Shown here: in pieces, positions 23,616 through 30,095 of the stretch
Numbering within the stretch: position 1 is the first letter of the stretch
How the letters are laid out: the number at the start of each line of letters is the position of its first letter
From: JAZSQT01 sp045538075
GTDB taxonomy: Bacteria > Chrysiogenota > Deferribacteres > Deferribacterales > Mucispirillaceae
DNA length: 30,095 bases
Reading direction: 5' to 3'
NCBI GenBank assembly: GCA_045538075.1
Contig: JAZSQT010000155.1
Coordinates: forward strand, 1 to 30,095
The notes under the pieces: model-generated
The model's input: the letters and a program-made list of their open reading frames with translations, nothing else
Database searches by the model: none
What the model was told of the DNA's origin: nothing
Translations under genes and position numbers: made by a program

Positions 23616-24045
23616 TTACTTTTTCTTCCAAAGATATATCCCAATATTTTAAATAATTTCCATAATAGTCTTTCATATATAGTGCTTTAATATTAGAAAA
23701 ACGTACACATACATCATATTTTACAACAAAACTATCATTTTGCTTTTTGATTGGTTTATAAAATTGCCCTTCTTTTGTTTCTATTAAATGACCTTTTTCT
23801 CCACAAACTTCAACTACATCAAATACGCAATCGCTTTTAAACAAGATTTTACCTTTACAAGAATTGCAAGTAAGACCTGTTTTGGTATTTTTATAAACCT
23901 CATATAAATATCCATCTTCTTCCTTTGTATAGTATTTGATGGTAACTGTTGCACCTTTTTGTGTCAATAATTTGGAAAATTCACCTTGCCATTTCCATAT
24001 AAATTCCTCATCATAATCTTCATCTAGTAATTTATAATAAACCAT
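23602..24045 (-). CDS. Phage protein of unknown function, 147 aa
   Basis: Soluble protein with an acidic start (LLDEDYDEEFIWKWQGEFSK), a CNSC pair in TCNSCKGKI (possible half of a metal site) and a beta-rich middle (DCVFDVVEVCGEKGHLIETK). No catalytic motif is recognised. It lies between the ERCC4-type and PD-(D/E)XK nuclease genes and overlaps the latter, so it may act with the recombination proteins. The ribosome site GAGGAGAAG is within the end of the upstream gene. Confidence 0.7.
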   Translation of the reverse strand: MVYYKLLDEDYDEEFIWKWQGEFSKLLTQKGATVTIKYYTKEEDGYLYEVYKNTKTGLTCNSCKGKILFKSDCVFDVVEVCGEKGHLIETKEGQFYKPIKKQNDSFVVKYDVCVRFSNIKALYMKDYYGNYLKYWDISLEEKVNDKN

Positions 24046-24049
24046 TATA

Positions 24050-24535
24050 TTACTTCTCCTCTAATAATATTTTCATTATCTCGTAAGGGCTATCTTCTTT
24101 CTTACAAAATCTAAACTCGCAACCATATCTACTTTGCATAGTAAGTAAACCTTTCATTAATGTTTCTCCACTCATCTTTGTATATGGTTCTCTTGTTCTT
24201 TTGCCATTTACTACTTTCCAACGATATTTTCTACACTTCCAATACTTAAGTGAATAAATACTCTTGTATGGTTCTTCAATTAGGAATATAAGTTTTACAC
24301 CGTGCTTTTGTGCATTTTTACATTCGGCTTGAAATCTCTTATGTTGAGTCGTATAGTTATTTACTATCTCCATAACATCTTGCTTTATATCTACACTTAT
24401 ATATTCTTTGCCATAAATCATATAATCACCATATTTTAGCGTTTTGCGTATTACTTTTACTCCTAATTTTTCAAATCCTTGTAGTATATGGTCCTTTTTA
24501 CCCTCTTTTTCTCTTGTATCTTGTATTATTACCAT
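24050..24535 (-). CDS. ERCC4-type (XPF-like) nuclease, 161 aa
   Basis: The family pattern is clear: DTREK near residue 6, KYGDYMI near 34-40, the core ISVDIKQDVMEI at about 46-57 and the helix AECKNAQKHGVKLIFLIEEP. The canonical core motif is ERKxxxD; here the first positions read DIK, so the arginine is replaced by isoleucine and the glutamate by aspartate, while the lysine is kept. Phage relatives I recall have DRK, so the change of Arg is unusual and could affect activity. In phages these enzymes cut branched DNA such as recombination or replication intermediates. It follows an acidic-tailed protein gene, overlapping its last codons, with no clear ribosome site of its own. Confidence 0.8.
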   Translation of the reverse strand: MVIIQDTREKEGKKDHILQGFEKLGVKVIRKTLKYGDYMIYGKEYISVDIKQDVMEIVNNYTTQHKRFQAECKNAQKHGVKLIFLIEEPYKSIYSLKYWKCRKYRWKVVNGKRTREPYTKMSGETLMKGLLTMQSRYGCEFRFCKKEDSPYEIMKILLEEK

Positions 24536-25209
24536 TTTGTATCACCAAATATGTTTCCAAATGTATTCTTAGCCTTTGGCTTTTCTATAACTTCTTCTGG
24601 AACATCATCTACAATATCATTATCAATTACATCATCTAATAACTCGTTGTCATCAATATCATCTACAACTTGCATTTCATAGTTCTTTTGTTTTGCAACG
24701 TTTAGTTTATCTTTCTTTACCTTTTTTTTCTTTTTTTCGGCTACTACAAGTAGTTTTTCTTTTTTCTTTTCTTTTTCTAATTCTTGTTCTAACAATAATA
24801 TTTTAGCATAACCACATTTTTCATCAATTTTTGCTTTTTTTAGATAACTTCTCTTAGAGTCACAAAATTTATAATCGCAACAAACAAATTTTATAAATAT
24901 TTTATTTTCTTTAGTTTTTGGATTATATGATGGTGCATAATTAAGGTGTAAATCACAATATATTGAAATTGCTTTTCTACCTTTATCAAGTTTTTCTTGT
25001 AAGGCATATTGCAATTTTGTTAATTCTTTTTCATCTCCATACAAATCCACTCTTTGTTGCATTGTATTAAATTTGCTTTTACTTAATGTGTAGTTATTGC
25101 TTCTTATTGTTATTATCCCTCTACATTGTAAAAACTTCTGATTTGTGTAATTATTTAAACCCCATTTGCAATTTAATATTGTAATCTTACACATTTCTTC
25201 ATATAACAT
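24529..25209 (-). CDS. Protein with a long lysine tract and acidic tail, 226 aa
   Basis: I prefer the ATG at 25209, six bases after GGTGGAG; alternative in-frame starts at 25215 and a GTG at 25221 lie further upstream. Residues about 1-135 form a mixed alpha/beta region (CKITILNCKWGLNNYTNQKF, SIYCDLHLNYAPS) with several cysteines. A lysine-rich helix follows (KEKLLVVAEKKKKKVKKDKL), then an acidic stretch (DDIDDNELLDDVIDNDIVDD), ending FGNIFGDTKW. An acidic tail with an aromatic end resembles phage ssDNA-binding proteins that recruit partners, and the neighbouring SSB lacks such a tail, but the fold cannot be confirmed. The A-rich homopolymers that encode the lysines are prone to slippage. Confidence 0.65.
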   Translation of the reverse strand: MLYEEMCKITILNCKWGLNNYTNQKFLQCRGIITIRSNNYTLSKSKFNTMQQRVDLYGDEKELTKLQYALQEKLDKGRKAISIYCDLHLNYAPSYNPKTKENKIFIKFVCCDYKFCDSKRSYLKKAKIDEKCGYAKILLLEQELEKEKKKEKLLVVAEKKKKKVKKDKLNVAKQKNYEMQVVDDIDDNELLDDVIDNDIVDDVPEEVIEKPKAKNTFGNIFGDTKW

Positions 25210-25912
25210 ATACATCTCCACCTTTCACTACTTTTATATTTTCTTTACTCTCTACATACTTTTCTAATGCCTTTTTCGTTTTCTTTAAGTCAAACCACTT
25301 TCGCCCACTACCGTGTATTGTGAATATCTTTTTAGGTCGGTACTCCGTACTATCAAAATAACTACATAGCGTTTCTAGTGATAAATGCTTATTATATGTA
25401 TTTATAGCTTGTACATCTAAATCAGTTTCTTCTTCAAATTGTTCTAACATTTCATTCATTATTGCTTCTATATAATTTACTTCAACTATGAAATATTGTA
25501 TCTCAATGCCTTTTAAATGGACTAATCTTCTAGTGTCTGTTGCAAATAATATATTTTTTCCTTCGCATTGTATCAAGTAACTATGACAAGGTACGTCGTG
25601 GTCTGCTGGTACTGGTGTTATTGTGAAATCACCCATTTTTATTTTTTCACCTAATTTTGCATTATCAATACCTCGCACATTTATTCCCCATTCTCGCATT
25701 ACATCACTATTCTTTTTTCCTTTAGATACCTTTAAGTTGTGGTCTCCGTGATTATGCGTATAAATTGCTCCTACTACTTTTGATATTTCTTTAATATTCT
25801 TAAATATATCTTCTTGCCTAATGCCTAATTCTATAATCAATGTTTCGTTTTTAGAATTTTCTAATAAATAACAGTTTCCTTTGCTTCCAGTTGATATGCA
25901 CTTAATTATCAT
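25199..25912 (-). CDS. Metallo-beta-lactamase-fold hydrolase, 237 aa
   Basis: The metal-binding motifs are in place: THNHGDH (residues 52-58), ADHD with His105, FATDT with Asp126 and a later NKHLSLE with His176. The N-terminal strand CISTGSKGNCYLLEN matches the YycJ/PhnP-like branch, and the usual LIDAG strand reads LIIELG. Members of this branch are nucleases or phosphodiesterases. In a phage replication operon a nuclease role on DNA ends or nucleotides is the best guess. The start lies inside the end of the small HTH gene and the end overlaps the next gene, so it is tightly coupled to both. Confidence 0.85.
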   Translation of the reverse strand: MIIKCISTGSKGNCYLLENSKNETLIIELGIRQEDIFKNIKEISKVVGAIYTHNHGDHNLKVSKGKKNSDVMREWGINVRGIDNAKLGEKIKMGDFTITPVPADHDVPCHSYLIQCEGKNILFATDTRRLVHLKGIEIQYFIVEVNYIEAIMNEMLEQFEEETDLDVQAINTYNKHLSLETLCSYFDSTEYRPKKIFTIHGSGRKWFDLKKTKKALEKYVESKENIKVVKGGDVYVI

Positions 25913-26093
25913 TTTTTATATAACCATTTTCTCTTAGATATTTCTCTATTTTTGGACTACTTTTTAACCAACCATTTAAGTAATTTCTCAACGTTGATGG
26001 CTTAACACCTATTTTTTCACATAAATAACTTGGTTTTACTCCTTTTCTTAACATTTCTACTCTTATTTCTACTCTTTCTTCTTTTGTTAGCAT
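25902..26093 (-). CDS. Small helix-turn-helix DNA-binding protein, 63 aa
   Basis: The chain is a compact helical domain with a clear helix-turn-helix (SYLCEKIGVKPSTLRNYLNG, about residues 22-41), resembling Cro/XRE-type regulators in shape. It lacks any second domain. It lies two bases after the stop of the 132-aa gene and overlaps the metallo-beta-lactamase-fold gene. It could regulate the early operon or act at the nearby origin; the sequence does not tell which. Confidence 0.75.
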   Translation of the reverse strand: MLTKEERVEIRVEMLRKGVKPSYLCEKIGVKPSTLRNYLNGWLKSSPKIEKYLRENGYIKNDN

Positions 26094-26094
26094 T

Positions 26095-26493
26095 TTATAA
26101 CCCCAGTTCTTCTAAAGTGTATGGTATATTAATTTCCATTCCTTTATACTTAGTATCACTTGGAAAATTAGGAAAAAACATAGCGTCACTATTTTTAAGA
26201 CGTATTTTTATAAATTCATAAGATAAACAATCTTCTAATTTTACAATATATTTGATTTCTTTTCTAAATGGTTTAATAACAACGCTTAAATATTCTCTTT
26301 CTTCATCAGTTAAAATAGGTTTCTTTTCTTCAAAGTACTTGTCTGCTTCTTCAATTTCTTTTAGTATTGATTGTTTGTATTTTTCCCAATCTTCTTTTGA
26401 CATATTACTATTCTTAACTATATCTAAGTAGGTAGGTATTTTGCTTACTATGCAACTTTCTACAAATAATTTTTCTATATTGTTTTCTGACAT
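26095..26493 (-). CDS. Conserved small phage protein, 132 aa
   Basis: The protein has a helical charged first half and then ILTDEEREYLSVVIKPFR, KEIKYIVK, MFFPNFPSDTKYKGMEI and the end YTLEELGL. I recall this combination (EREYLSxVIKPFR ... YKGME ... YTLEELGL) from many gut-phage proteins of unknown function, usually near replication genes. No enzyme motif is present. It is translated from AGGAGAA inside the end of the initiator gene and is the second gene of the operon that begins with the replication initiator. Confidence 0.75.
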   Translation of the reverse strand: MSENNIEKLFVESCIVSKIPTYLDIVKNSNMSKEDWEKYKQSILKEIEEADKYFEEKKPILTDEEREYLSVVIKPFRKEIKYIVKLEDCLSYEFIKIRLKNSDAMFFPNFPSDTKYKGMEINIPYTLEELGL

Positions 26494-26494
26494 A

Positions 26495-27391
26495 TTATAT
26501 ATATTCTCCTATTATTTTTTTAAATTTGAATAAGTCCTCTAATTCTTGTTGACTATATTCTTTGTTTTTGTTGTCTTGTTGATTTTCTTTTTTATTAAGA
26601 CCATCAATATATTCATCGTACCATTCTGGCACATCTTTAACTTGCTTGCTACCGTAGTTGGTAGTCTTTTTTCTATTTAAGTAATCATTCCACTTGCTAC
26701 CATCATCTGCAAATGTAGGCATAGCATTTTTTTGTTTTAAGAAATCTTTTAAACTCCACTTGTATTCAAAGAAATAGCTTTTATCATTAAGTATAGTTGC
26801 ATATCTATCTATAAACATACAAAGTTCGTCATAAGAATAGTCTTTACAATTATTATCTTTAATCTTAACTATATCTTCCAATAACGATGAGGTATCTTTA
26901 TGAACTATTATCTTTTTACTATTCCAATGATTCAATAATAGTCTTGCTTTCTCTAACTTTTCTTCATCTTTTTCTTTCTTTTTATATTTTCTTTCTTTAA
27001 TATCTAAATTATTATCTATATTATCTATGTGTAAAGTTTTTTTACAGGGGTATAAAATTTCTTTACACCCTATAAAGTTTTTTAACACCTCATTTACTAC
27101 TTCTAAATTGACTTTATACTTGTTGTATATCATTCCATTTATTGTGTTAGTTTCTTTAATGATTAAATCTTTTTCCAATAACGATTGACAAGCACTATCT
27201 ACGGTTGGTAATGAAACACCTAACCAATGTTTTATATAACTTCTTCTCCCATAGAAATAACTTTCTCCATCTTGTGAAAAACCATATATCAATGCAAATA
27301 ATAGTAGGTCATTTCCTTTCAACCCTAAAGCACTACTCATCCAACCTTGTATTACAATATGTTCGTTGTATAATCTATCGGATTTATTCAT
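26495..27391 (-). CDS. Replication initiator / replisome organiser with N-terminal winged helix, 298 aa
   Basis: Residues 1-95 form a winged-helix domain of the phage initiator kind (LLLFALIYGFSQDGESYFYG, then SYIKHWLGVSLPTVDSACQS). A low-complexity linker follows at about 100-150, and the C-terminus carries FFEYKWSLKDFLKQKNAMPT and the end typical of DnaD-like or replisome-organiser proteins (SKWNDYL). Such proteins bind origin repeats and recruit the host helicase loader. The linker-coding DNA holds direct repeats and AT-rich 9-mers that look like the origin itself. It is the first gene after a strong promoter with its ribosome site AAAGGAG. Confidence 0.8.
   Translation of the reverse strand: MNKSDRLYNEHIVIQGWMSSALGLKGNDLLLFALIYGFSQDGESYFYGRRSYIKHWLGVSLPTVDSACQSLLEKDLIIKETNTINGMIYNKYKVNLEVVNEVLKNFIGCKEILYPCKKTLHIDNIDNNLDIKERKYKKKEKDEEKLEKARLLLNHWNSKKIIVHKDTSSLLEDIVKIKDNNCKDYSYDELCMFIDRYATILNDKSYFFEYKWSLKDFLKQKNAMPTFADDGSKWNDYLNRKKTTNYGSKQVKDVPEWYDEYIDGLNKKENQQDNKNKEYSQQELEDLFKFKKIIGEYI
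27011..27090. repeat. Probable replication origin: three 20-21-base iterons and AT-rich tandem 9-mers within the initiator gene
   Basis: Three adjacent direct repeats lie at 27030-27050, 27051-27070 and 27071-27090, with plus-strand consensus TATAAAGTTTTTTTACACCC. Next to them ATTATCTAT occurs twice in tandem (27011-27019 and 27020-27028), an AT-rich stretch that could unwind. Iterons plus an unwinding element inside the initiator gene is the layout of lambda-type and many Bacillota-phage origins. The encoded peptide here is a poorly conserved linker. Confidence 0.7.
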
Positions 27392-27411
27392 TGTTGTCTC
27401 CTTTTACTAAT

Positions 27412-27440
27412 ATTATACCACTATTTTAATTAAAAGTCAA
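27412..27440 (-). promoter_or_regulatory. Strong promoter for the replication operon
   Basis: On the minus strand TTGACT (27440-27435), a 17-base spacer and TATAAT (27417-27412) form a near-consensus promoter with TGG before the -10 (extended -10). Transcription would begin near 27405, giving a very short leader before the initiator start at 27391. Confidence 0.85.
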
Positions 27441-27479
27441 AACGCTTGCTATGATTTTATAAGCAATTAGCAACGTTTT
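27439..27479 (-). terminator. Hairpin at the end of the XRE gene, overlapping the next promoter
   Basis: AAAACGCTTGCT (27439-27450) pairs with AGCAACGTTTT (27469-27479) with one bulged base and an 18-base loop. On the minus strand it is followed by GACTTTT, a weak T-run. It overlaps the XRE stop codon and the -35 box of the initiator promoter, so it may be a weak terminator, an operator or both. Confidence 0.5.
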
Positions 27480-27903
27480 TTAGTGCTTCTTTGTATTTTC
27501 TTAACTCTTCGTTTAATCTTTCGTTTTCTTCTTCGTAATATTTAACATCTTGCCTGCAATCATTAAATCCTGCTTGATAAATTTGAAGTTCTTTTTCTAA
27601 CTCAGCAATTCTTTCTTCGTAGTATTCATTATTGTTATTAACTATTTCTTCTACTACTTTTTCTCTAGGTTTTAGTAGTTCTTCTTCATTAGTTGCATAA
27701 AATTCAATAATATCAAGAATGCTTAATGCTAAGTTTGGATAAAAATAACTTACTATATTTTGCAAATCACCTAATCTTAAATCCTTAAAATTTTCTCGTT
27801 CATATCGAGCGTATGTAGAACGTGATATTTGTAAATTTGCTTCTTTGACAAAATCGTTTTGTTTAAATCCTAATTTTTCTCTTTTTTCTTTAATAAAATT
27901 CAT
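27457..27903 (-). CDS. XRE-family regulator with C-terminal coiled coil, 148 aa
   Basis: Residues 1-60 are an XRE helix-turn-helix (REKLGFKQNDFVKEANLQIS, then SRSTYARYEREN, a DNA-contacting helix). Residues about 80-140 are a strong coiled coil (YYEERIAELEKELQIYQAGF, EEENERLNEELRKYKEAL) likely used for dimerisation. There is no peptidase domain as in lambda CI. It lies between RecT and the initiator promoter and is the obvious candidate to control that promoter. Ribosome site AAAGGAGAA is well placed. Confidence 0.85.
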   Translation of the reverse strand: MNFIKEKREKLGFKQNDFVKEANLQISRSTYARYERENFKDLRLGDLQNIVSYFYPNLALSILDIIEFYATNEEELLKPREKVVEEIVNNNNEYYEERIAELEKELQIYQAGFNDCRQDVKYYEEENERLNEELRKYKEALKNVANCL

Positions 27904-27948
27904 AATTATTCTCCTTTATATTTAGTATATTTTTTGATTTTAACCCCA

Positions 27949-28014
27949 CCCCCTTAGTAACTTATCACCAAAGGGGGCAAAGTTTCAAATTTAGTGCCTT
28001 TTTAGGCTTTAAAA
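27949..28014 (-). promoter_or_regulatory. Two hairpins in the RecT-XRE gap
   Basis: CCCCCTT (27949-27955) and AAGGGGG (27971-27977) form a GC-rich seven-base stem, striking in such AT-rich DNA, with a 15-base loop. A shorter GCCT/AGGC stem lies toward RecT at about 27995-28006. Neither has a clean T-run on the minus strand, so attenuation, an operator or an RNA-stability element is possible. Confidence 0.4.
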
Positions 28015-28015
28015 T

Positions 28016-29203
28016 CTATTTTCTACGCACTCTTATATTTTTAGTTGTTGAATTATAACCTCTAGCAAAGCCGTTTTCATTATATTCTTTATCAACTTCG
28101 TATAAATCTTTATTATCTTTGTAATCTCTATAAGGTAATTCAAACCAACCATCATCAATTACTGGTTGTTCTTGTACTTCTTGTTGTGGTTCTTGATATA
28201 CTTCTCCATCAACTTGACAACCTTCATAATACATCATACCATCATCAGTAATTGTAGGCTCACCAGCATAAATATTTGTTGTGTCTGATTCTAAATTTGC
28301 TTGTTCGTTTTCACGTTGTTTAATTTGTTCAAGGATTTTTTCCTTTTCTTGTTGGAAATTTTCGCTTGACATATCTGCTGGAATTGTATATGCAAATTGT
28401 TCTTCTTGTACTGCATAATCTTCTGAATCAACAATAACCATACTATTAAATGAGTCGGCAGTTTTGATTAATGCTTTACAACCACGATTAATAACTGTTT
28501 TCTTTGCCATTTCGTGAGGGTGTTCATTGTGTACTGCTGGTCCGTTTTTAGACTTAGCCCAAGATTTTTTAATTTCATCATAAGTCATATAGTCTGTTCC
28601 AATAACTTCATAGTCATAATAACTATATGCGTTTTCTTCAATTCTTCCATCTGGATATGTAATCTTAGTAGTCTTATTTCTTAAAGTCTTTATTCTACAT
28701 TCAAAGTAAGCACCACTTATAACACCTTTTTTTCTTGCTATTACATTCGGTGTATGTTTGAAGTTAAATCTTCCGTTAGGTAATCTGTCCATTACAAAAG
28801 GTTCGCCTTCGTACACTACATTAGCAACGATTTCAGAATTTGGATAAAAGTCTTTTAATATCTTTTGCCAACCAAAGTATTCCATTTGAATTTTTAATGT
28901 ATCTTGATAAATAATAGGTACGGCTTGTTGTAATGATAAGTCTAAACCATATTTAATTACTTCATCAAAAGCAACTCTAATACTTTGTGGTGTACATACT
29001 TGAATTGCTGGAAAACCAGCTTTATTTTTTGTCTTTGCAAGTTCATAAGCAAAGTTCATAGCAACTCTAAATGCAGTTGTTTTATCTACATTAGGATACA
29101 TTGCAACATAAGTATCGTAAAATGGTACTACTAATTGTTGCTCTGCAGTTAAGTTTTGTATATCTAAATTGGCTCTTGCCATAATACTTTTATTATTTTC
29201 CAT
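28016..29203 (-). CDS. recT: RecT-family single-strand annealing recombinase, 395 aa
   Basis: The RecT core is clear: YGLDLSLQQAVPIIYQDTLK, QMEYFGWQKILKDF, ANVVYEGEPF, and HEMAKKTVINRGCKALIKTA near residue 240. RecT proteins anneal complementary single strands made by a partner exonuclease, here probably the PD-(D/E)XK protein at 22932. The protein is about 100 residues longer than typical RecT: the tail from about 285 is Glu/Gln-rich and disordered (QQEKEKILEQIKQRENEQAN) and ends with a basic YNSTTKNIRVRRK. The function of this tail is unknown. It follows the SbcC-like gene with overlap and an AAGGAGAA site. Confidence 0.92.
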   Translation of the reverse strand: MENNKSIMARANLDIQNLTAEQQLVVPFYDTYVAMYPNVDKTTAFRVAMNFAYELAKTKNKAGFPAIQVCTPQSIRVAFDEVIKYGLDLSLQQAVPIIYQDTLKIQMEYFGWQKILKDFYPNSEIVANVVYEGEPFVMDRLPNGRFNFKHTPNVIARKKGVISGAYFECRIKTLRNKTTKITYPDGRIEENAYSYYDYEVIGTDYMTYDEIKKSWAKSKNGPAVHNEHPHEMAKKTVINRGCKALIKTADSFNSMVIVDSEDYAVQEEQFAYTIPADMSSENFQQEKEKILEQIKQRENEQANLESDTTNIYAGEPTITDDGMMYYEGCQVDGEVYQEPQQEVQEQPVIDDGWFELPYRDYKDNKDLYEVDKEYNENGFARGYNSTTKNIRVRRK

Positions 29204-30095
29204 TGATATATTCTCCTTTTAAATTATTTTGTGTTTTACTTGTGTTTAATATAATAATTTGATTTTCACAAGTTGGAACTTCATCGGTCATATCTTGTGC
29301 ATTGTCAACCCAAATAGGTAGTTCAACACCTAATAACTTTTGAAAACCTAGACTTGTCATTAAGTCAGTTTTTAATCTTTCACCTAAAGACATTTCATAA
29401 TAAGAAGTAAGAATACCTTTTATATCTCTTCTAATAATACAATCTTGGTTATAATCTCCATCTTTTTTAAGAGTAAAGAATTTGAAACTGATTTCTTCTC
29501 CAAATGCTTGTTTTACTGCTTTATCATATTCTACTTCTACTAATTTGAAATAGTTTTGTAGTTCTTCTTCGGCTTTAGCGTTATTTGTAAAGTCTTGACT
29601 TAAAGTAAGTAATTTTTGTCTATTTTCAGATAATTCAACTTCTAGTCTTTCTTTAATAGACTTAGTATATAATTGCTTATTTACTTCTTCTAATTCTCCT
29701 TTTAAGAAGTCAATTTCAGTTTCAATATCAAAAACATCATCTTCTTTATTTTGATTATCTAAGTTAATTAGTTGTTGTTCTAATTCTGTAACTTGTTTTC
29801 TTAAATCAATTACTTCTTGTGTTTCTTCAATGTTTACATCAAAAGTTTCAATATTCTTTTCTAAATCTTCAGTAAAGTTAATTGTACTATCTAATAAATC
29901 TAATTTACTATTTCTTTCATTAATAAGTTTTTGCTTAATTTCTTCAATTCGTTCAATAGGTAATTTTTGTCCACAAGAGCCACAAATAGCCTCATTTTCA
30001 ACGTTTTCAATAGTATTTGATAAATTATCTATCTCGTTTGAAAGTTGCGAAATATAGTCCTTTTTTGCCTTTAATTGTTCTTCAAAATTTCTTAA
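29193..30095 (-). CDS. Rad50/SbcC-like ATPase, C-terminal part with zinc hook (partial)
   Basis: The frame is open from 29193 to the end of the window and encodes the last 300 residues. It has no ATG, GTG or TTG before residue 234, so the start is outside. It contains ICGSCGQKLP, a CxxC zinc-hook apex, flanked by long coiled coils (ERIEEIKQKLINERNSKLDL, VTELEQQLINLDNQNKED). Later come RRDIKGILTSYYEMSLGERL (ABC signature-like) and LPIWVDNAQDM, a Walker B-like strand. This matches Rad50/SbcC-like ATPases of phages that process DNA ends. It is the first visible gene of the recombination module and overlaps RecT. The Walker A motif is presumably upstream, beyond the window. Confidence 0.85.
   Translation of the reverse strand, partial: LRNFEEQLKAKKDYISQLSNEIDNLSNTIENVENEAICGSCGQKLPIERIEEIKQKLINERNSKLDLLDSTINFTEDLEKNIETFDVNIEETQEVIDLRKQVTELEQQLINLDNQNKEDDVFDIETEIDFLKGELEEVNKQLYTKSIKERLEVELSENRQKLLTLSQDFTNNAKAEEELQNYFKLVEVEYDKAVKQAFGEEISFKFFTLKKDGDYNQDCIIRRDIKGILTSYYEMSLGERLKTDLMTSLGFQKLLGVELPIWVDNAQDMTDEVPTCENQIIILNTSKTQNNLKGEYINGK

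Noticed and set aside
22028..27967. A 15-base match (TGATAAGTTACTAAG) at 22028-22042 and, inverted, at 27953-27967, as possible operator sites.
   Set aside because: In 30 kb of such AT-rich DNA several 15-base repeats are expected by chance, and one copy is inside the end of ssb.
1..30095. Alternative genetic code with TGA as tryptophan, as in mollicute hosts.
   Set aside because: TGA serves as a stop at 2194-2196, exactly at an ATGA overlap, and Trp is encoded by TGG in the genes read.
1..30095. CRISPR arrays, tRNA or rRNA genes, insertion sequences and attachment sites.
   Set aside because: I saw no regularly spaced repeats, cloverleaf-like gene, transposase or integrase; absence by eye is not proof for small tRNAs.

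Overview
This window is part of a tailed-phage genome (or an integrated copy of one) from a low-GC bacterium. It is AT-rich throughout, genes are packed with overlaps of the ATGA/TAATG type, and ribosome binding sites are strong (AAAGGAGA-like), which suits a Bacillota or related host. TAA, TAG and TGA all act as stops, so the standard bacterial code fits. Several families here (glycine-rich and cysteine-rich proteins, small proteins with conserved C-termini) are ones I associate with gut phages. This is recall, not a search. No integrase, terminase, portal, capsid, tape measure, DNA polymerase or endolysin is visible, so lifestyle and morphology cannot be settled here.

Region 1 (1-13613, plus strand): late structural genes. 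The end of an unidentified gene is followed by three proteins of unknown role (324, 224 and 139 aa). Next come a 1466-aa tail hub-like protein carrying two embedded BspA-type leucine-rich repeat blocks, an 825-aa baseplate/fibre protein with a BppU-like N-terminus and coiled coil, a 1202-aa fibre with a triplicated domain, a 242-aa free-standing BspA repeat protein and a small membrane peptide.

Region 2 (13614-15040, plus): two overlapping membrane-protein genes, ending in tandem terminators. The second has an AgrB-like motif and a sigma-factor-like helix-turn-helix tail.

Region 3 (15041-18213, plus): a leader with a long inverted repeat, then six genes. Three encode low-complexity proteins (N/Y/Q-rich, G/F-rich, R/D/Y-rich) and two are rich in cysteine. 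The last, a papain-like or C39-like protein, is broken by a frameshift. One terminator lies inside the cassette and one at its end.

Region 4 (18214-19632, plus): a consensus promoter (TTGACA, 17 bp, TATAAT) drives a coiled-coil protein and two membrane proteins. It ends at a bidirectional terminator facing the minus-strand genes.

Region 5 (19697-30095, minus): the early replication and recombination block. In transcription order it holds a Rad50/SbcC-like ATPase with a zinc hook (partial), RecT, an XRE regulator, a strong promoter, a replication initiator gene with an internal iteron-type origin, small regulators, a metallo-beta-lactamase-fold protein, an ERCC4-type nuclease, a PD-(D/E)XK nuclease, a lipoprotein, a membrane protein, SSB and a tail of small unknown genes ending in a large membrane protein. 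RecT, the nucleases, SSB and the SMC-like ATPase together look like a phage recombination system. The initiator probably loads the host helicase at the internal origin.
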